DNA of 64,000 nucleotides. Origin: Ceratothoa steindachneri (taxonomy: Eukaryota > Arthropoda > Malacostraca > Isopoda > Cymothoidae). Positions 30,720 to 42,364 of this stretch are shown piece after piece; the stretch's first letter is position 1; every line of letters starts with the position of its first letter. Location: positions 134,191,015-134,255,014 of the forward strand of contig OZ018321.1 in the NCBI GenBank assembly GCA_963969495.1, written 5' to 3'. A program made the translations under genes and the position numbers. The notes under the pieces were generated by a model. That model was not told the DNA's origin. It ran no database searches and saw nothing but the letters and a program-made list of their open reading frames with translations.

Positions 30720-31709
30720 TGTGTGGAGGAATAGAGTCTAATATCATTTGGAGGTCCTCCTTGAACCCTTAGAAGAGCCACGTGGCCTTAACCTTAGGAC
30801 AAAAGGCGTGAGAAGTAAGGAATGAATCGGGTGAACATGGCTTTATCAAACCAGCTGTGTTTATCTTGCGATGCTTATTTCCCGCGTCCGAGGCGATTTA
30901 AGCTCGCCTCTCCTACTCAGGACATGAGAGAGCCCGAAGGGCTATTCGACCGGCTCCTTATCTTGGATCCCCCCTCCCCCCTTAGGACAAATTATAGTAG
31001 AGCACGCCGTGGCCCGAGGCAATTTCGCCGCCCGCCGACTACCTATATAACCCGAGGTTTCTTGCTGGATAAGCAGTACAGCATGCCGCGCACGAAGACA
31101 TATTACGTTCTCGAGTCGGATCCTCCATAGATTATTCGGGTACCGACGGCTAAAATCTCTCCCCCGTGGACATCATATCAGTCAATTGGCAGCTCCTCAC
31201 AACGGTCGTTCTTCCGAGAATTCGCGCCAGTACTCCCTCATCGAGAACCGTGAGATAAAACTAGTCCTCCTTCATTATCATCCTGAGCTAGAACCAGTAA
31301 CTCCCTTTCCCCCTCGAGAACCTTGAGGTTAAACATATTTCCTTGTTGTATTCTCACCTCACTGAGTTACCTACCCTTCGACGCTTAACCGTGCAAGACG
31401 TCGACGCTGCAGATCTCGTTATAATCTGTTATCCCCCGAACCAATTGTATTATTTACATTGCGGCTTAGTGTAGCCCCTTTTAAGATTCTGATCCGAGTC
31501 AAGTAATTAACCGCTTTAATCCCTTGGATTTACCTCTTTGCTGACACCGAATGTGTCCGTTATTTAGTTGATCACGTATCTCACTTAACCCTCTTTTGTA
31601 TAAATATTTAATATTTCTTTTTTGTTATTAAACTTTATTTTGGGGGCATCCTTTAAATAACCCTGAACGACTATCGGCCATAACTAACCTTTAAGCCACT
31701 CTGCACTCA
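30720..31709 (+). repeat. LTR-like segment 1 (possible solo LTR)
   Basis: Starts TGTGTGGAGGAATAG and ends GCACTCA. It has a TATA-like CTATATAACC near 31042 and an AT-rich 3' part with a TTTATTTTG stretch. The segments at 33341 and 41173 share this layout and the GCACTC end. No target-site duplication or internal region is seen, so the call is by design only. The 110 bases before it show nothing. Confidence 0.4.
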
Positions 31710-31829
31710 CTTATTTTTTATCATTATTATCCACACACTTGGGGGCGAATTTCTCCCCCATTCTCATTACCCCCCCCCCCAAAAAAAAACTGGTCGGGCC
31801 AAGCCATTGGCGTGTCATTGTACCCTTAT

Positions 31830-31832
31830 ATA

Positions 31833-31925
<93 letters not shown>

Positions 31926-31974
31926 TATATATAGATATATATATAGATATATATAGATATATATAGATAGATAT

Positions 31975-32030
<56 letters not shown>

Positions 32031-32032
32031 AT
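31830..32032. repeat. (TA)n, (TAGA)n and (TG)n microsatellite at a LINE 3' end
   Basis: A (TA)n run with interspersed AGATATAT units ends in about nine TG units at 32012-32030. It lies at the 3' end of the minus-strand I-type LINE. The 120 bases before it include runs of C and A but no feature. Confidence 0.95.
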
Positions 32033-32240
32033 AATTACTATACCACGACACCTTGTCAGACCACTCCTTACATGCGCTCCAATTAAATTTCCATGTAGGT
32101 GCCACACAAAACAGAGGGAAGCACAGAGCATCCAGAACTCTGCTATGAAGCGCTCCTGTCGCTCCCCCATGTTTACAAGCATGGCTACACTACACGGAAA
32201 CAACAAATTAACACCACTGAACTCATATGCCCACATTCGT

Positions 32241-33300
32241 TTAACGCAACAACTCGGGTAAACTTGTAAGAGACCCCAAATACATGTAAAATACGGATGT
32301 ACAAAGTTTGGAAAAAACAAAAGAGAGTAAAATATGATTAAAATATAGGCAGTAATGTATTAAATTTTGGAGTGAAGGCCGGCAACTTCCAGGAATCTTG
32401 CTAAGTTGGGCATAATATAGAGGGAAATCTCCGAGAATAGAAGCAAAGGTGGGGTGAAGACCGAAGTGCTTCTTTCGATGGGAAGAGTATTGCGGGCAGA
32501 TGAGTAAGATGTGTTGCACTGAGATACGAGAATGACACGTCTGGCAAGATGGTGATTCCTCGCTAGCTATTAAGTGTCCGTGAGTAAGGCGACAGTGGCC
32601 GATTCGCAGACAGCACACCATAACTCCATGCCGTCTGGTGAGATAGTAGGATGATGGCCACGGGGAAGCATTTTTCTTAAGTTAGAATAGATGAGGGTGT
32701 ACATACCAGTTCCAATATCACTCCCATTCTTCTCTGCCCAATTTACGAATCAGAGAGATGTAGTCTCGGTGAAAGATCAGCGGTTCAATTATGGACGGTG
32801 CAGTATGGAAGGCGGCCTTCTTAGCTTCTCGGTCGGCCGTTCATTTCCCTGGATGTTTGGGTGTCCAGGCAGCCCGGAAGAACGATACGGAATAAGAACG
32901 CCGGTCAAGAGGTGTATGGTTTCCAGTATCTCCATGGCTACAAAGTGTTGAAGAAACAATCGCTGAAGGAAAGTCAGCGCGTTCATAGAGTCCGAAAATA
33001 TTGTATATAACCCCGGAGAACGGAGACCAAGGGCGCGCACGGCTATTTTGATGGCCACGAGATCTGTTGAGAAGACAAATGCTGTAGGGTGAAGCGTAAG
33101 GTATGAGAGGGAAGGACCGTGGCACTTCCAGTCCCTGCATCAGTTTTCGACCCGTCAGTACAAATAGGTGTTTCATCGAGGTGAGTGTCTGCATGCTCTT
33201 GGAACATGGCGCGTTGAGCTTCGGTTGGTATTATCTGATCCTTGGGGCTTGTCAGGAAAGGTCGGCAAAATTGAGCACTCCTGCGAGTCTACGGATCTAG
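32241..33300 (-). pseudogene. I-type LINE RNase H and C-terminal zinc motif
   Basis: RNase H removes the RNA strand. On the minus strand CTDGSKTDAGTG lies near 33140-33175 (first catalytic Asp), IFSDSMNAL near 32990 (SDS block), and LPGHPNIQGNE near 32850-32870. These are the RNase H blocks in order, spread over frames. The C-terminal frame (32241-32621) begins RIGHCRLTHGHLI and has CQTCHSRISVQHILLICPQY, the Cys/His motif that closes I and Jockey-type ORF2. The 3' UTR follows to the microsatellite tail. Confidence 0.75.
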
Positions 33301-33340
33301 CGTAGGTGGTTGTGAGAGGATGCCCCTCGAAGGACCAGTT

Positions 33341-34437
33341 TGAGAGGAAGCACCTCGAAATACCCCTTTTCAGCCCTTTTCAGCCCCAGACCACGTGCTC
33401 CTTGGCGTGGGAATTCTAGAATCGACGAGAAGGAAGCTGTCTCGCGCTGAGCCGCCGATCCGGCTGTATTTACTTAAGCGCGACACAATTGCTTTCCTTC
33501 CCCGCGATAACGCCAAGTCCTCGCCTCCGTGCCTCGCGGACATTTCCTTCCCCCGCGAACACGCTCGTACAAACTCAACCCTATATCCTGAGGCAAACTT
33601 TGCCGTTCGATCCAACCCCTTATCTCGAAATAAGTTTGTACAGACTGGCGTCGTGAATTCTCTTGGGACGGCTATGCCCTGAGGCTATTTAACGGACAAG
33701 CCACCGAGCTATATAACCCTGTGTCAGCCATTCCTCGAGGAGATTGAGAGCCTGCTAGTCCCTCCGTTAAGACCGTGTGTCTGTTTCCCGCGAAGTCTAG
33801 CAACTTATGTTCGAGTCATACCTCGTCGTTAAGATCTCACCAGCAGATCCGTGGAGAACTGTACGACCCCCTCGTCTCGCAACCCCCTTCAAGATTCCCG
33901 TGTCCCATGTTTGAGACTCCCTACCATGCCGCAGAACAGTCTCTGGTGTTTGAAAGCACATCTCTCTGGAGCAGAGAAAATCTCGTCCTTCTGCAAGAGA
34001 CCTTCGAGACCTCCTCGTCAACACCGTCAGAAGTGTCTCCTCGAAGACCCGTGCCGTTGGTCTTTTCCCCACCGAACACTCTAAGCTTCAAGGTAAAGCG
34101 ATTTTGCTTTGTAATCCCATAATTACACCCCCGTTATTCGTCATCTGGATTTCGTAGCATTCCTTTGTTATTAATCTCCAGTTCAAACTTAAATAATATC
34201 CATTATTTGGATTAGCGGTAATTTAGCTTTCCCCGCTTAACTTTGTCACATTGTAAATTGTCCCAATCTAACTAACTATCCTTATCAGGTATAATTTGTT
34301 CCCCTTTTTATATATATTGCCCCCGTCAATTATTATTTATATTTAAATTATATTTGGGTGTCTTGATCTTTATATATCCTTGAACTGCAACTTGGCAAGC
34401 CAGTAGATAACTCCCGGTCAATTGTAAACGCACTCAA
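33341..34437 (+). repeat. LTR-like segment 2 inserted in the I-type LINE
   Basis: It separates the LINE's RT C-terminus (from 34.5 kb up) from its pre-RNase H region (below about 33.34 kb). It starts TGAGAGGAAG and ends GCACTCA. It has a TATA-like GCTATATAACC near 33711 followed by TCAGCC, and an AT-rich 3' part like segment 1. The flanks ACCAG and ACCAA are similar but not identical, so no duplication is claimed. It has no internal coding region, which suggests a solo LTR. Confidence 0.5.
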
Positions 34438-34569
34438 CCAAGGAAGCGGCCTTCCACTCCTTCCATTGCTCCAAAGCCTATCGTAGACGGCCTCGTGTCG
34501 GCAATCTGCCCGTGCGAGTGTACGCGCCCTTACATTGAAAGTGTCTACACTGGCATATCTCGACAGTGG

Positions 34570-36000
34570 TCATTCCAAAGCAACAGAGAGGTTTCTAAGC
34601 TCAAGTTTTCCTAAAAGTTTTGCTATATGTAGGGTGTATGAATAGAAGGTACGAGAGCGAATCTCTGGTGGAGGGGTCTTGGAGCAGAGAATTCGAGCGA
34701 GTTTAGAGCACATACGGAGGGATATGATGTACATAGAATCGGAGAAAATATTTATCACGGCGAGATGAGATAGGGAGGAATACGGTTTCAGCATAGAGAT
34801 CACAGGGGAAGACTTATATACACTTGTAGCAAGGTGGAGGACTCTGTGATGTAGTGAGTTCAGTTTATTCATAATGCTTTTGGAAGCTGAACCATACAGG
34901 TAGCAGCCGTAATCAAACTTTGGCAGGAGAAGTGATATGCGGATCTCGAGGAGGGTGCGGCGGTCAGCTCCCCAGTGTAGCTTCGATAAAGAGGCCATAA
35001 GGGCAAATGCGGGGACACATCTTCTCATAAGGTTTTCAATATAATATCTCAATGTCATATGCTGATCGAATATAAGACCTAAGAATTTAGCATGGGTGGC
35101 AAATTTGATCGGCGATCAAGAAATATTACGGCTTATCCTATGAATCGATTTGCGTTGGGTAAAAATAACGGCAGTTGTTTTAGGGAGATAGATAGTGAAT
35201 CCGGTCGATGAGGTATGAGCCACTATTAAGTCGAAGGCTCGCTGGAACAGGGTGGTGGCCATCGCTGCGGATGAGCTCGTCACCCAGATGGTAATATCGT
35301 TTACATAAAGGGAGAAGTGCACAGACTATAATACGAGTATATGTTTTGAAAACTAGTAGCGCTAAGCACGCTTCCTTGGGGGACACCCTCATATTGTACA
35401 AGCTTCGAAGAGCGGGCGCCTCGAAGATAGACACAGAAAGAGCGGTCTTTTAAAAAGTTACGTATAAACGATGCCAAGAGTCGACGAAGTCTCATGTCGT
35501 ATAACTGTTGTAGAATCAAACGCCACCAGAGGGTATAATATGCCTTTTCTAAGTCGAAGAAGATTGCGGTGACAAGGTTTCTCCTAGAGAAAGCAAGGCC
35601 AATATCATGGTCTAGTAGAGTAAGAGGGTCCATTGTGGAGCGATTTGGGCGGAAGCCAAATTGAGACGGAAAGAGAAGCGCCTGTTCTTCAAGATACCAA
35701 CCACATCAGGAAGGCGTTCACCATGCGCTCGAGCGCAATTGGCCGGTAATTTATTGGATTAGAGGGTCTTTTCCTGGTTTGAGGAAAGAGAGGATAGTGC
35801 TGTAGCGCCATTGTTGGGAAAAAGTTCCCGAGAGGAAAAGATCATTAAAAATTGTTAAAAGGTACTTAAGGGCATCTATATGGGCATGTTGGATGAGTGT
35901 GTATGATATTAAGTTATCTGAAGTGGTGGACTTCTTACACGATGTGAGTACCTTCTGGAGTCCTTTCATCGAAAAGGGTTCGTTGTAACACAGATTTCTG
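34570..36000 (-). pseudogene. I-type LINE reverse transcriptase, broken
   Basis: RT blocks on the minus strand are a first-block fragment QQWRYSTILSFLKPGKDP near 35790, TAIFFDLEKAYYTLWW near 35570 (catalytic Asp region), [10 protein letters not shown] near 35395 and the catalytic box near 35300. That box reads YVND, so an Asp is lost. The C-terminal region (34570-35058, 162 codons) has LLLPKFDYGCYLYGSASKS, the usual thumb-like part. Frames shift between the blocks. The LTR-like insertion follows. Confidence 0.75.
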
Positions 36001-36299
36001 GACGTTTCAAATGTTTATGGTTGCGATTCTATTAGTGCTTTATGTCGGTTGAATTCCGGAAGGATGGATCGATGGGAGATTGAGCTGAGCGTGTTCGCAA
36101 TTAGCTGGGCGACGTCCTGTGGAACACTGACTAGGTTGTCATTATGATGGAGGATGGGGAGATGGGGGTGTCGTAAAAAGCCGCGGATTTTATGTATTCT
36201 TTGTCAGACCTTGGGCAGAGGGGTGCGGGATGAAATGGATGATGTATATTGAATCCAGGAGTGACGTTTTACCTGGCAGAAGGTCTGGCAGGCGAGGGC

Positions 36300-37137
36300 G
36301 CATTGTCTTTTCTAGGTAATGTAAGAAGACGTGCGGGGATTATCTCGAAATGTGTGATGGAGCCAATTTTGTTCGTGCTTAGCGGAGCTACACTCTTTGT
36401 TAAACCAGGCGACTGAGGGTTTGATTCGAGCGTTGCAGAGTGGAACATGTTTGTAGACCATTGCTAAAAAATGCTTCACAAACTTTTTTAAGCGGGATGT
36501 ACCGTCTGTTGTTTCATCAGACACAATTATGTAAGAGGACGACGTTACAAAAGCTTCCCAGTCATCTTTCTGGTAGTCCCAATACTGTCTTGGGAAGATG
36601 GGGCATAGGGGGAGTAGATGTAGGAGCAGGGGGCAATAGTCACTCCCACACAGATAATCAAATACTCTGATGAAGTGATCGGGTGGGGAGTAAGTTGAGC
36701 ACAGACATAGATCTATGTGGGTAAAGGAGTCTGTCTGGGGAGAATAATGGGTAGGGGCTTCGTCGTGAGGACTTGTAGGTCTTGTTGTAAGACTACGTCT
36801 AGTACAACATGCCATTTGCTGCTGTTTATGACATCGTACCAGTACTGGTTACGAGCATTAAAGTCTCCAGTTAGAATGAATGGTTTCGGGAGTTGGGAGA
36901 CAAGTTCATTCAGGGAGGCAAATGTGATTGGCTTGGAAGGTGGGAGGTATATTGAGCACACAGGTTAACAGCAAGGGCGTTAAGGTTTGTGCAGAGGGGA
37001 ATGGTGGTAAATGGTATATCCGTGCGGACTATGGGAAGGTTACCATAAAATTGGGGTTGTAGAAGGATGACCTGGGTATAGCCGGCAAGAGAAAGGTAAG
37101 AGAGGTCTAGGAGCTTTGTTTCACTGAGGCAACTCAT
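36300..37137 (-). pseudogene. I-type LINE endonuclease, broken
   Basis: On the minus strand the blocks are LSETKL (37130-37110), GYTQVILLQPQFYGNLPI, then FILTGDFNARNQYW near 36860 and GSDYCPLLLHL near 36660, in the order of an apurinic-type endonuclease. The three frames overlap with shifts. The last residue block keeps Asp but has Tyr in place of the usual His of SDH. The domain is followed by linker sequence to the RT. Confidence 0.75.
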
Positions 37138-37799
37138 TTTAGGAAAAAACTGTTTTAAGAGGGCCTACAGTGAGCCATAATGGTCCAGAGTCCGCGGATA
37201 TTCTATATCAGACAGAAAGTTGAAGACGTTGTAGCGCAAAGGGGTGGGAGTATGGTTCATCCGTTTTGGTTCAGGCGGGCTCAGAGAGTAGGCAGTACAT
37301 TATCTATGGGTACATCCCGAGCGTGGGTTAAAGGGTTTGGTGGCGATTGGTGGGTAGTTTTCTAGGTGGTCGGATAAGAATCTGGAGAGGAGGATGTCGG
37401 GTTGCAAGATGCTATATTGTCAGCTGTACAACCCCGAGGCAGATCATAACCAGGGAGGTGTGGTTAGGTAGTGCAAAGGGCATAAGACAAGTTGACGAGT
37501 CAGCCAGGTGATCACATTACTGACAAGAGGAAGTAGTTGGGGCGGTCTCGGTGGTTTAATTTAAGCATGGTGATATCCGAGTGTTATCGTTATTAGTACA
37601 ATGAGGAGAGTCCGGTGTACAGATTCCATATAGTTTAGCAAGCGAGAGGTCTACAAGATCTTCCTCTTTTGGTGAAGGTATTTTCTCGGAGAATATGGTT
37701 TGCGAGGTTCTATACGAGGTATATGATTTAATGTCGTAAAGCCACGTTTCTTCAGGGGAGCTTATTGCTCCAGGCGAGGGTAGGGCTTCATCCTCAAGT

Positions 37800-39400
37800 C
37801 AGATGCGTTCGTCGTTTCAGGGGCTCAAAGAGGAGGAATCGGTGAGAGAAGGTAGAGAGTGCTTACAACCTCCACCTCCCTCACGATTTGCGCGCGGGGG
37901 ACTAAATGATTCACGATCGCGGGCGACACTTGTCAGTGATAAACTGCGGTGAAGGGGACCGGCCAGCGGTTTACTGGGGGCAAGATCAGCTTCCACATCC
38001 ATCCGGCCCTTAGTAGATGCAAGCACTTGTGTAGGTGGATGATCTATAATTTCATCATCGTGCGGGCTCGTTAAGGATTTAGTTGTAGGTTATACATGGG
38101 TGGGTTCATAATTTGATACATATAACGGGGAAGGAGGTGATTGAGTTCGGTCTCTGCCTCTTCGATGGTTGTTCCTGCAATTAGGGGGACACTCGTATTT
38201 TGAGGATAGGTGAACGACATGTACTTCCGGTGAGAGTGGCACTCTTCGATGGGGAGAGATGGGTTGTGTTTCATCAAGATCGGGAGGTGATATTGGTTCT
38301 TCTATTGAGTCACCTTGTTGCGAAGGCGTAACTGGGTGTGTTCGCAAAAGTTCATTGGTGCGTTATTTCAAGGTAGGGGCGACCATTGGAGATAGAGAGG
38401 CTGGTGTCGGGTGGTCGGTTCTGAGCATCGATGTGCTAGACATGGGTAGAGTGCCGAGGATGATAGGAGCACCACTCGTCACAGCGGAAAAGGTGGGTGT
38501 TGACAGTGTGATGACTTCTCCATGCATGTATATTTTTGCTTGTCGTCTAGAGATACTGCATCGTAGGGACCAAACGTGGATCTCCTTGTGCTAGGGTTAG
38601 TGAGGGCACTTCTTGTGGCGTGCATGATGTGGGCTGCCACAGTTGAGGCAGTGCATCTCTTCCGTGCAATGTGGGGCATTGTGTCCCAATTATCCACATC
38701 GGAAGTACTGATTCCCAGTGCTCTTGCAATATTTTGCGCAGTGAGTGAATCTGCTGCAGTTACGGCACTGGAGTAGGGTAGAGAGTTGTTCTTGAACTTG
38801 TATACGTGTTCCTCCAAATTTTATAAACATTGGTGGTGTTTGTTGTTTTAGAGTTATTTTAGCAACCCTAAATGGAGTGGAAGAACGAGAAGGTGGCTTT
38901 TTAAAAATACTGATGACTCGACATTATGTTGTTGGCCGGTGAATACCTCTTTGATGACGGAAGCGATGAACTCTTATGTGGCGTCAGGTCCTGGAAAGAA
39001 GTTATCCACTAGGACCGTACAGGTCCTGACAATGAATTTTTTCTTGTCACTGGCCGAAATTTGTAGAGAGCCGAGGGAATGTAGGCTAAGCAGGCTTTGG
39101 GAAAATGACTGAGTGGTAGCGCGGACTATTATCTCCGCGCGTGAGTCAGCAATTGAGAAGTCAAGGGCGGATTTAGTGAACATTTCTTTTAAGGCGTGGT
39201 ACGTCTGTAAACCACAGACCTTTTGTTCTTCTGGAACACGTAGAGATATATAGCGAGACCAAGCAGAGGGAGCTAGAATGCTATGTAGGTTTGTTGTCGG
39301 TTTTCGGTGAAGGTTGAGGTGCTGTTGAGCATTAGAAGGTTGGTTGATATTGCGAGATAGAGGCTGTCGCGTAAGCCTCGAACTCACCTGGTCCGAAGAG
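37800..39400 (-). pseudogene. I-type LINE ORF1 (gag-like) with three Cys/His knuckles
   Basis: The N-terminal part reads SLRVPEEQKVCGLQTYHALK and beyond (39250-38974). Further down, in a shifted frame near 38770-38600, are CRNCSRFTHCAKYC (CX2CX4HX4C), a second knuckle whose first Cys is Tyr, and CLNCGSPHHARHKKC. Three clustered knuckles are typical of I/Jockey ORF1. The C-terminal low-complexity region extends to about 37.8 kb. A 5' UTR is not recognised, and the element appears to begin near 39.4 kb beside the Penelope remnant. Confidence 0.65.
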
Positions 39401-39429
39401 AAGTCTCTAATCGTATCCAGAATTGCAAA

Positions 39430-39957
39430 ATAAGGATGCAGGCATCTATTTAATCCCGTGTAAAGCCCCAAATTGCCCCTCCTTCTACATGGGAGAGACC
39501 GGAAGGTCATTAAATATATGAACATAGGGGGGACATTCGTAGAGCGAGCAATGCATCCAGTCTTTTTAACCATGTAAAAAACGCCAATCATATAATAGAT
39601 TTCCCTAGTGCCCAAATACTTTACAATTGTAGCGATTATAATAAAACAAAAATAATTGAATCCTTACTAATCAAAGAAATTCCAAATTTCAATTTGTCAG
39701 AAAGCCAGCATAAATGTAGCCTCTATATATCAAACCTCATTCTAAAAGATATTGTTAATCACCTAAAGCTAACGCCTGCAGATTAATGTCAGTTGCCTGT
39801 TATTGTATGTATATTCCAATATTTTAGTTTTCTTTGTCGATTTCTCTTAGTTAACGGCTGAAGATGATATGGTAAACTACATATCGAGACTATTACCGTT
39901 TTAATAACTGTTTTAATAATATTAATAAACTTTATGCTCCAATAACAGTGGTTTTCT

Positions 39958-39958
<1 letters not shown>
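39430..39958 (+). pseudogene. Penelope-like element, GIY-YIG nuclease end
   Basis: Penelope-like elements pair RT with a GIY-YIG endonuclease that nicks target DNA. Here only the nuclease end remains. In a plus-strand frame I read SFYMGETGRSLN near 39487-39520, EHRGDI, then NHVKNANHIIDF and IIESLLIKEIPNFNLSE near 39650-39700. This matches the copy at 60.9-61.7 kb block by block. The frame is broken before it. A 3' region with GCTGAAGATGATATGGTAAAC follows, a kind of sequence common downstream of these elements, and then a (TA)n tract. Confidence 0.72.
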
Positions 39959-40018
<60 letters not shown>

Positions 40019-40032
40019 TCATCATCATCATC
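39959..40032. repeat. (TA)n then (ATC)n microsatellite
   Basis: About 29 TA units followed by six ATC units, directly after the Penelope remnant's 3' end. Confidence 0.95.
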
Positions 40033-40449
40033 ACTAACTCTATAATTTAAAAAGGGAATTTTTTTTCATTGTTTGAATAATAATTTCATCTTAGTTTGGT
40101 TATGACTTTTTTTATCAAAGTTATTTTTAATAATTCTTTTATAATATCAAAAAACAAAATGGTAAAGTTCAGAAATAAATAGAAGTATCGAAATTTGGGG
40201 AAATTTTTAAAACCCAAAGAATTACAAATGGTGAAGTTTAGAAAATTTATTTTTATATACCTTCTATAACTATATTTTAGCCACGTGATATTTTGAAAGG
40301 GGATAAATTTAGTTTCGAGTTCCTTTTTAAAATTATTATAATTGGCGAAGTTCAGAAAATTTATAAAAAATTTAACCATGGCTGCTTTTTTTTAGATTTT
40401 AAATTTTAATCGAAGCAGCGAAGCGCAAGTGGCGAATCCATTGCCTGGT

Positions 40450-40450
<1 letters not shown>
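40033..40450. other. No gene seen; AT-rich with internal similarity
   Basis: The stretch AATGGTGAAGTT.AGAAAATTTAT occurs near 40225 and again, as TTGGCGAAGTTCAGAAAATTTAT, near 40341. A relative occurs near 22163. This looks like an AT-rich decayed repeat. Confidence 0.4.

Positions 40451-40505
<55 letters not shown>
40451..40505. repeat. (TA)n microsatellite
   Basis: About 27 TA units, between the AT-rich repeat and interspersed repeat copy 3. Confidence 0.95.
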
Positions 40506-40507
<2 letters not shown>

Positions 40508-40592
40508 ATTATAATTAGGACAATAAATGTAAAAAGGGTAAATTGCAAATATTAAAAAAAAAACGAGTGAAAAAGTGCAAAAATAAATATAA

Positions 40593-40775
40593 AGTCAACA
40601 GACCTAAGTCGCGTGCTCTCAAATATTTCAATAATTTAAAAAAAATATTAACAATCATAATATCAATTCACAAACATATCATCTGACTTTACGACCTTCA
40701 AAACTTTCAAAAAACTCATTGAAAAGTAAAATGGTTACCATCCGACAGACCGACATAGTAACTACTTGAGAGAAG
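40593..40775 (-). repeat. Short interspersed repeat family, copy 3
   Basis: Reversed relative to copies 1, 2 and 4. On the plus strand it starts GTCAACAGACCTAAGTCGCG and ends TCCGACAGACCGACATAGTAAC, the complement of the family's GTTACTATGTCGGTC start. The internal AT-rich part resembles copy 5 more than copies 2 and 4, so there are two subfamilies. Confidence 0.7.
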
Positions 40776-41172
40776 AGCTGGAACTGAATGATACAAAAAG
40801 AGAAATTTGAACCGAAGTAAAGCAGAGGTTGGAACGAAAGTAAAGTCCGATTTTCTAGAATAGAGTATTTTATGCTATTTATTAAAGTAGTTTCTCTTGT
40901 TATTGTTTAGGAATACTACAATGAGAAATTTATACTTTTTTCTTTCAGATTCTAAAAAATATTGTTCATAATCTTCTTCGGTATTCATGTAAATAAAGAT
41001 GTTTTAGAGTAGTTAAACACCTTATTGTACTCACTAAGAAAACAGATGTCTGGCCTAAAGCTATGAACAGCAGCGTTAAAGGGTTGGAAATGAAAGAGTG
41101 TAATCACTATTATCAAATTAATATATGTATGTACAAATACTTACATATTATGGATATTCTGTACAATTGTAT
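40776..41172. other. No feature seen
   Basis: AT-rich sequence without a recognisable frame, between interspersed repeat copy 3 and LTR-like segment 3. Confidence 0.4.
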
Positions 41173-42136
41173 TGTGAGGGTATGGAACGTACATACTCGC
41201 ATGCCGCCAGACAATCGTGGGAACGAAAGAAATTTGTCGTTTGAGTTGACCTTCGTCTCCTCCCCCCCCCTTCCCCCAACTGGCAACAGGAAGTCTGACG
41301 AAAGAAAGCCTATCTCACAGAGAAGCCTAAATTCTATTTGCCTTCTTTATGATACCATGGAGATTGTCCAGAAGGCGCTGCGATAAGCGAATTGTCGTGA
41401 ATGGAATCTCTCTCTCGATTTTCCACAATCCTCGATATAAATAATAACGCCGTTCATCCCTCTAGAGCAGTGTCCCAAACCTACTCGTGTAATCCTCACG
41501 TTGAACGAGAGTCGTTGCCGTAACGTATCGACTGTCAACGCGCCGCCGAGATAACTTGGTCGCTGTCTCAAAGCGTTCCTGAAGTAAATCCCGCCCCGCA
41601 GAGTCTGTGACAAGAAGAATACGCTCTGTTGCTCAACGTAACTTGGGAAAGAAAAGGAACATCCAAATAGTTACTGGAAGTTACTATTTGTTAGTGTCAC
41701 ATCCAGTTAGGAGTGAACTAACCGGAACTGCAGCCAGTAGCCCCGAACCCGTCGTCTTATCCCCCCTCTCCCCGAGAACTCGTGTTAACGCCACCCGAAC
41801 CACCCCGTCTGGACCTGAGTAGTCGTCTCTCCAATCCATCACAATTAATGGTAATCTGTAAACCCAGTGTCCCTCTATTCTTAAATTACCTATATAATTA
41901 ACAGTGATTGATACTCCCCATGGATTCATTATAAATCTAGACGCTTAACGTCAGTGTTTAATATTTAATCCTTAATTTTGCCCGTTTAACTATTGCTAAT
42001 TATTATATTTGTGTAAAGTAAAGTTTATTTTTTGAACGTGTGTTTATTTGTGGCTCCTTCCTTTCTGACGTACCCTTGGCAAGACTTTAATTAAGAATCC
42101 CTTCGGCTAATTTATCCAACCTGTATTATGCACTCT
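41173..42136 (+). repeat. LTR-like segment 3
   Basis: Begins TGTGAGGGTATGG, has a TATA-like CGATATAAATA near 41430 and an AT-rich 3' part with AGTTTATTTTTTGAACG, and ends near TGCACTC. The layout matches the segments at 30720 and 33341. The start also resembles the TGTGAGGG of Gmr1-B. The 120 bases that follow (to 42255) look leader-like and run into a (TA)n tract, as in the Gmr1 copies, but no internal genes follow. Confidence 0.4.
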
Positions 42137-42255
42137 TAGAATTCAACAATCACAAACCTCTCCCCAGTAACAAGTGGGACTTTTATAGTGAGAATCCTGG
42201 CTACGGCACAACCCACCTCTAACCAGCTTTCGCACGTTCAGTAGGAATTAAAGCC

Positions 42256-42361
<106 letters not shown>

Positions 42362-42364
42362 TGA

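Larger units (their letters stand above)
32033..39400 (-). mobile_element. I-type LINE with RNase H, interrupted by an LTR-like insertion
   Basis: On the minus strand the order is ORF1 with three Cys/His knuckles, endonuclease, RT, RNase H and a C-terminal Cys/His motif, ending in a TA/CA-rich tail. RNase H after RT points to the I group. Without the insertion at about 33341-34437 the element is some 6.3 kb. All frames are broken, and the RT catalytic box is mutated. Confidence 0.75.
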
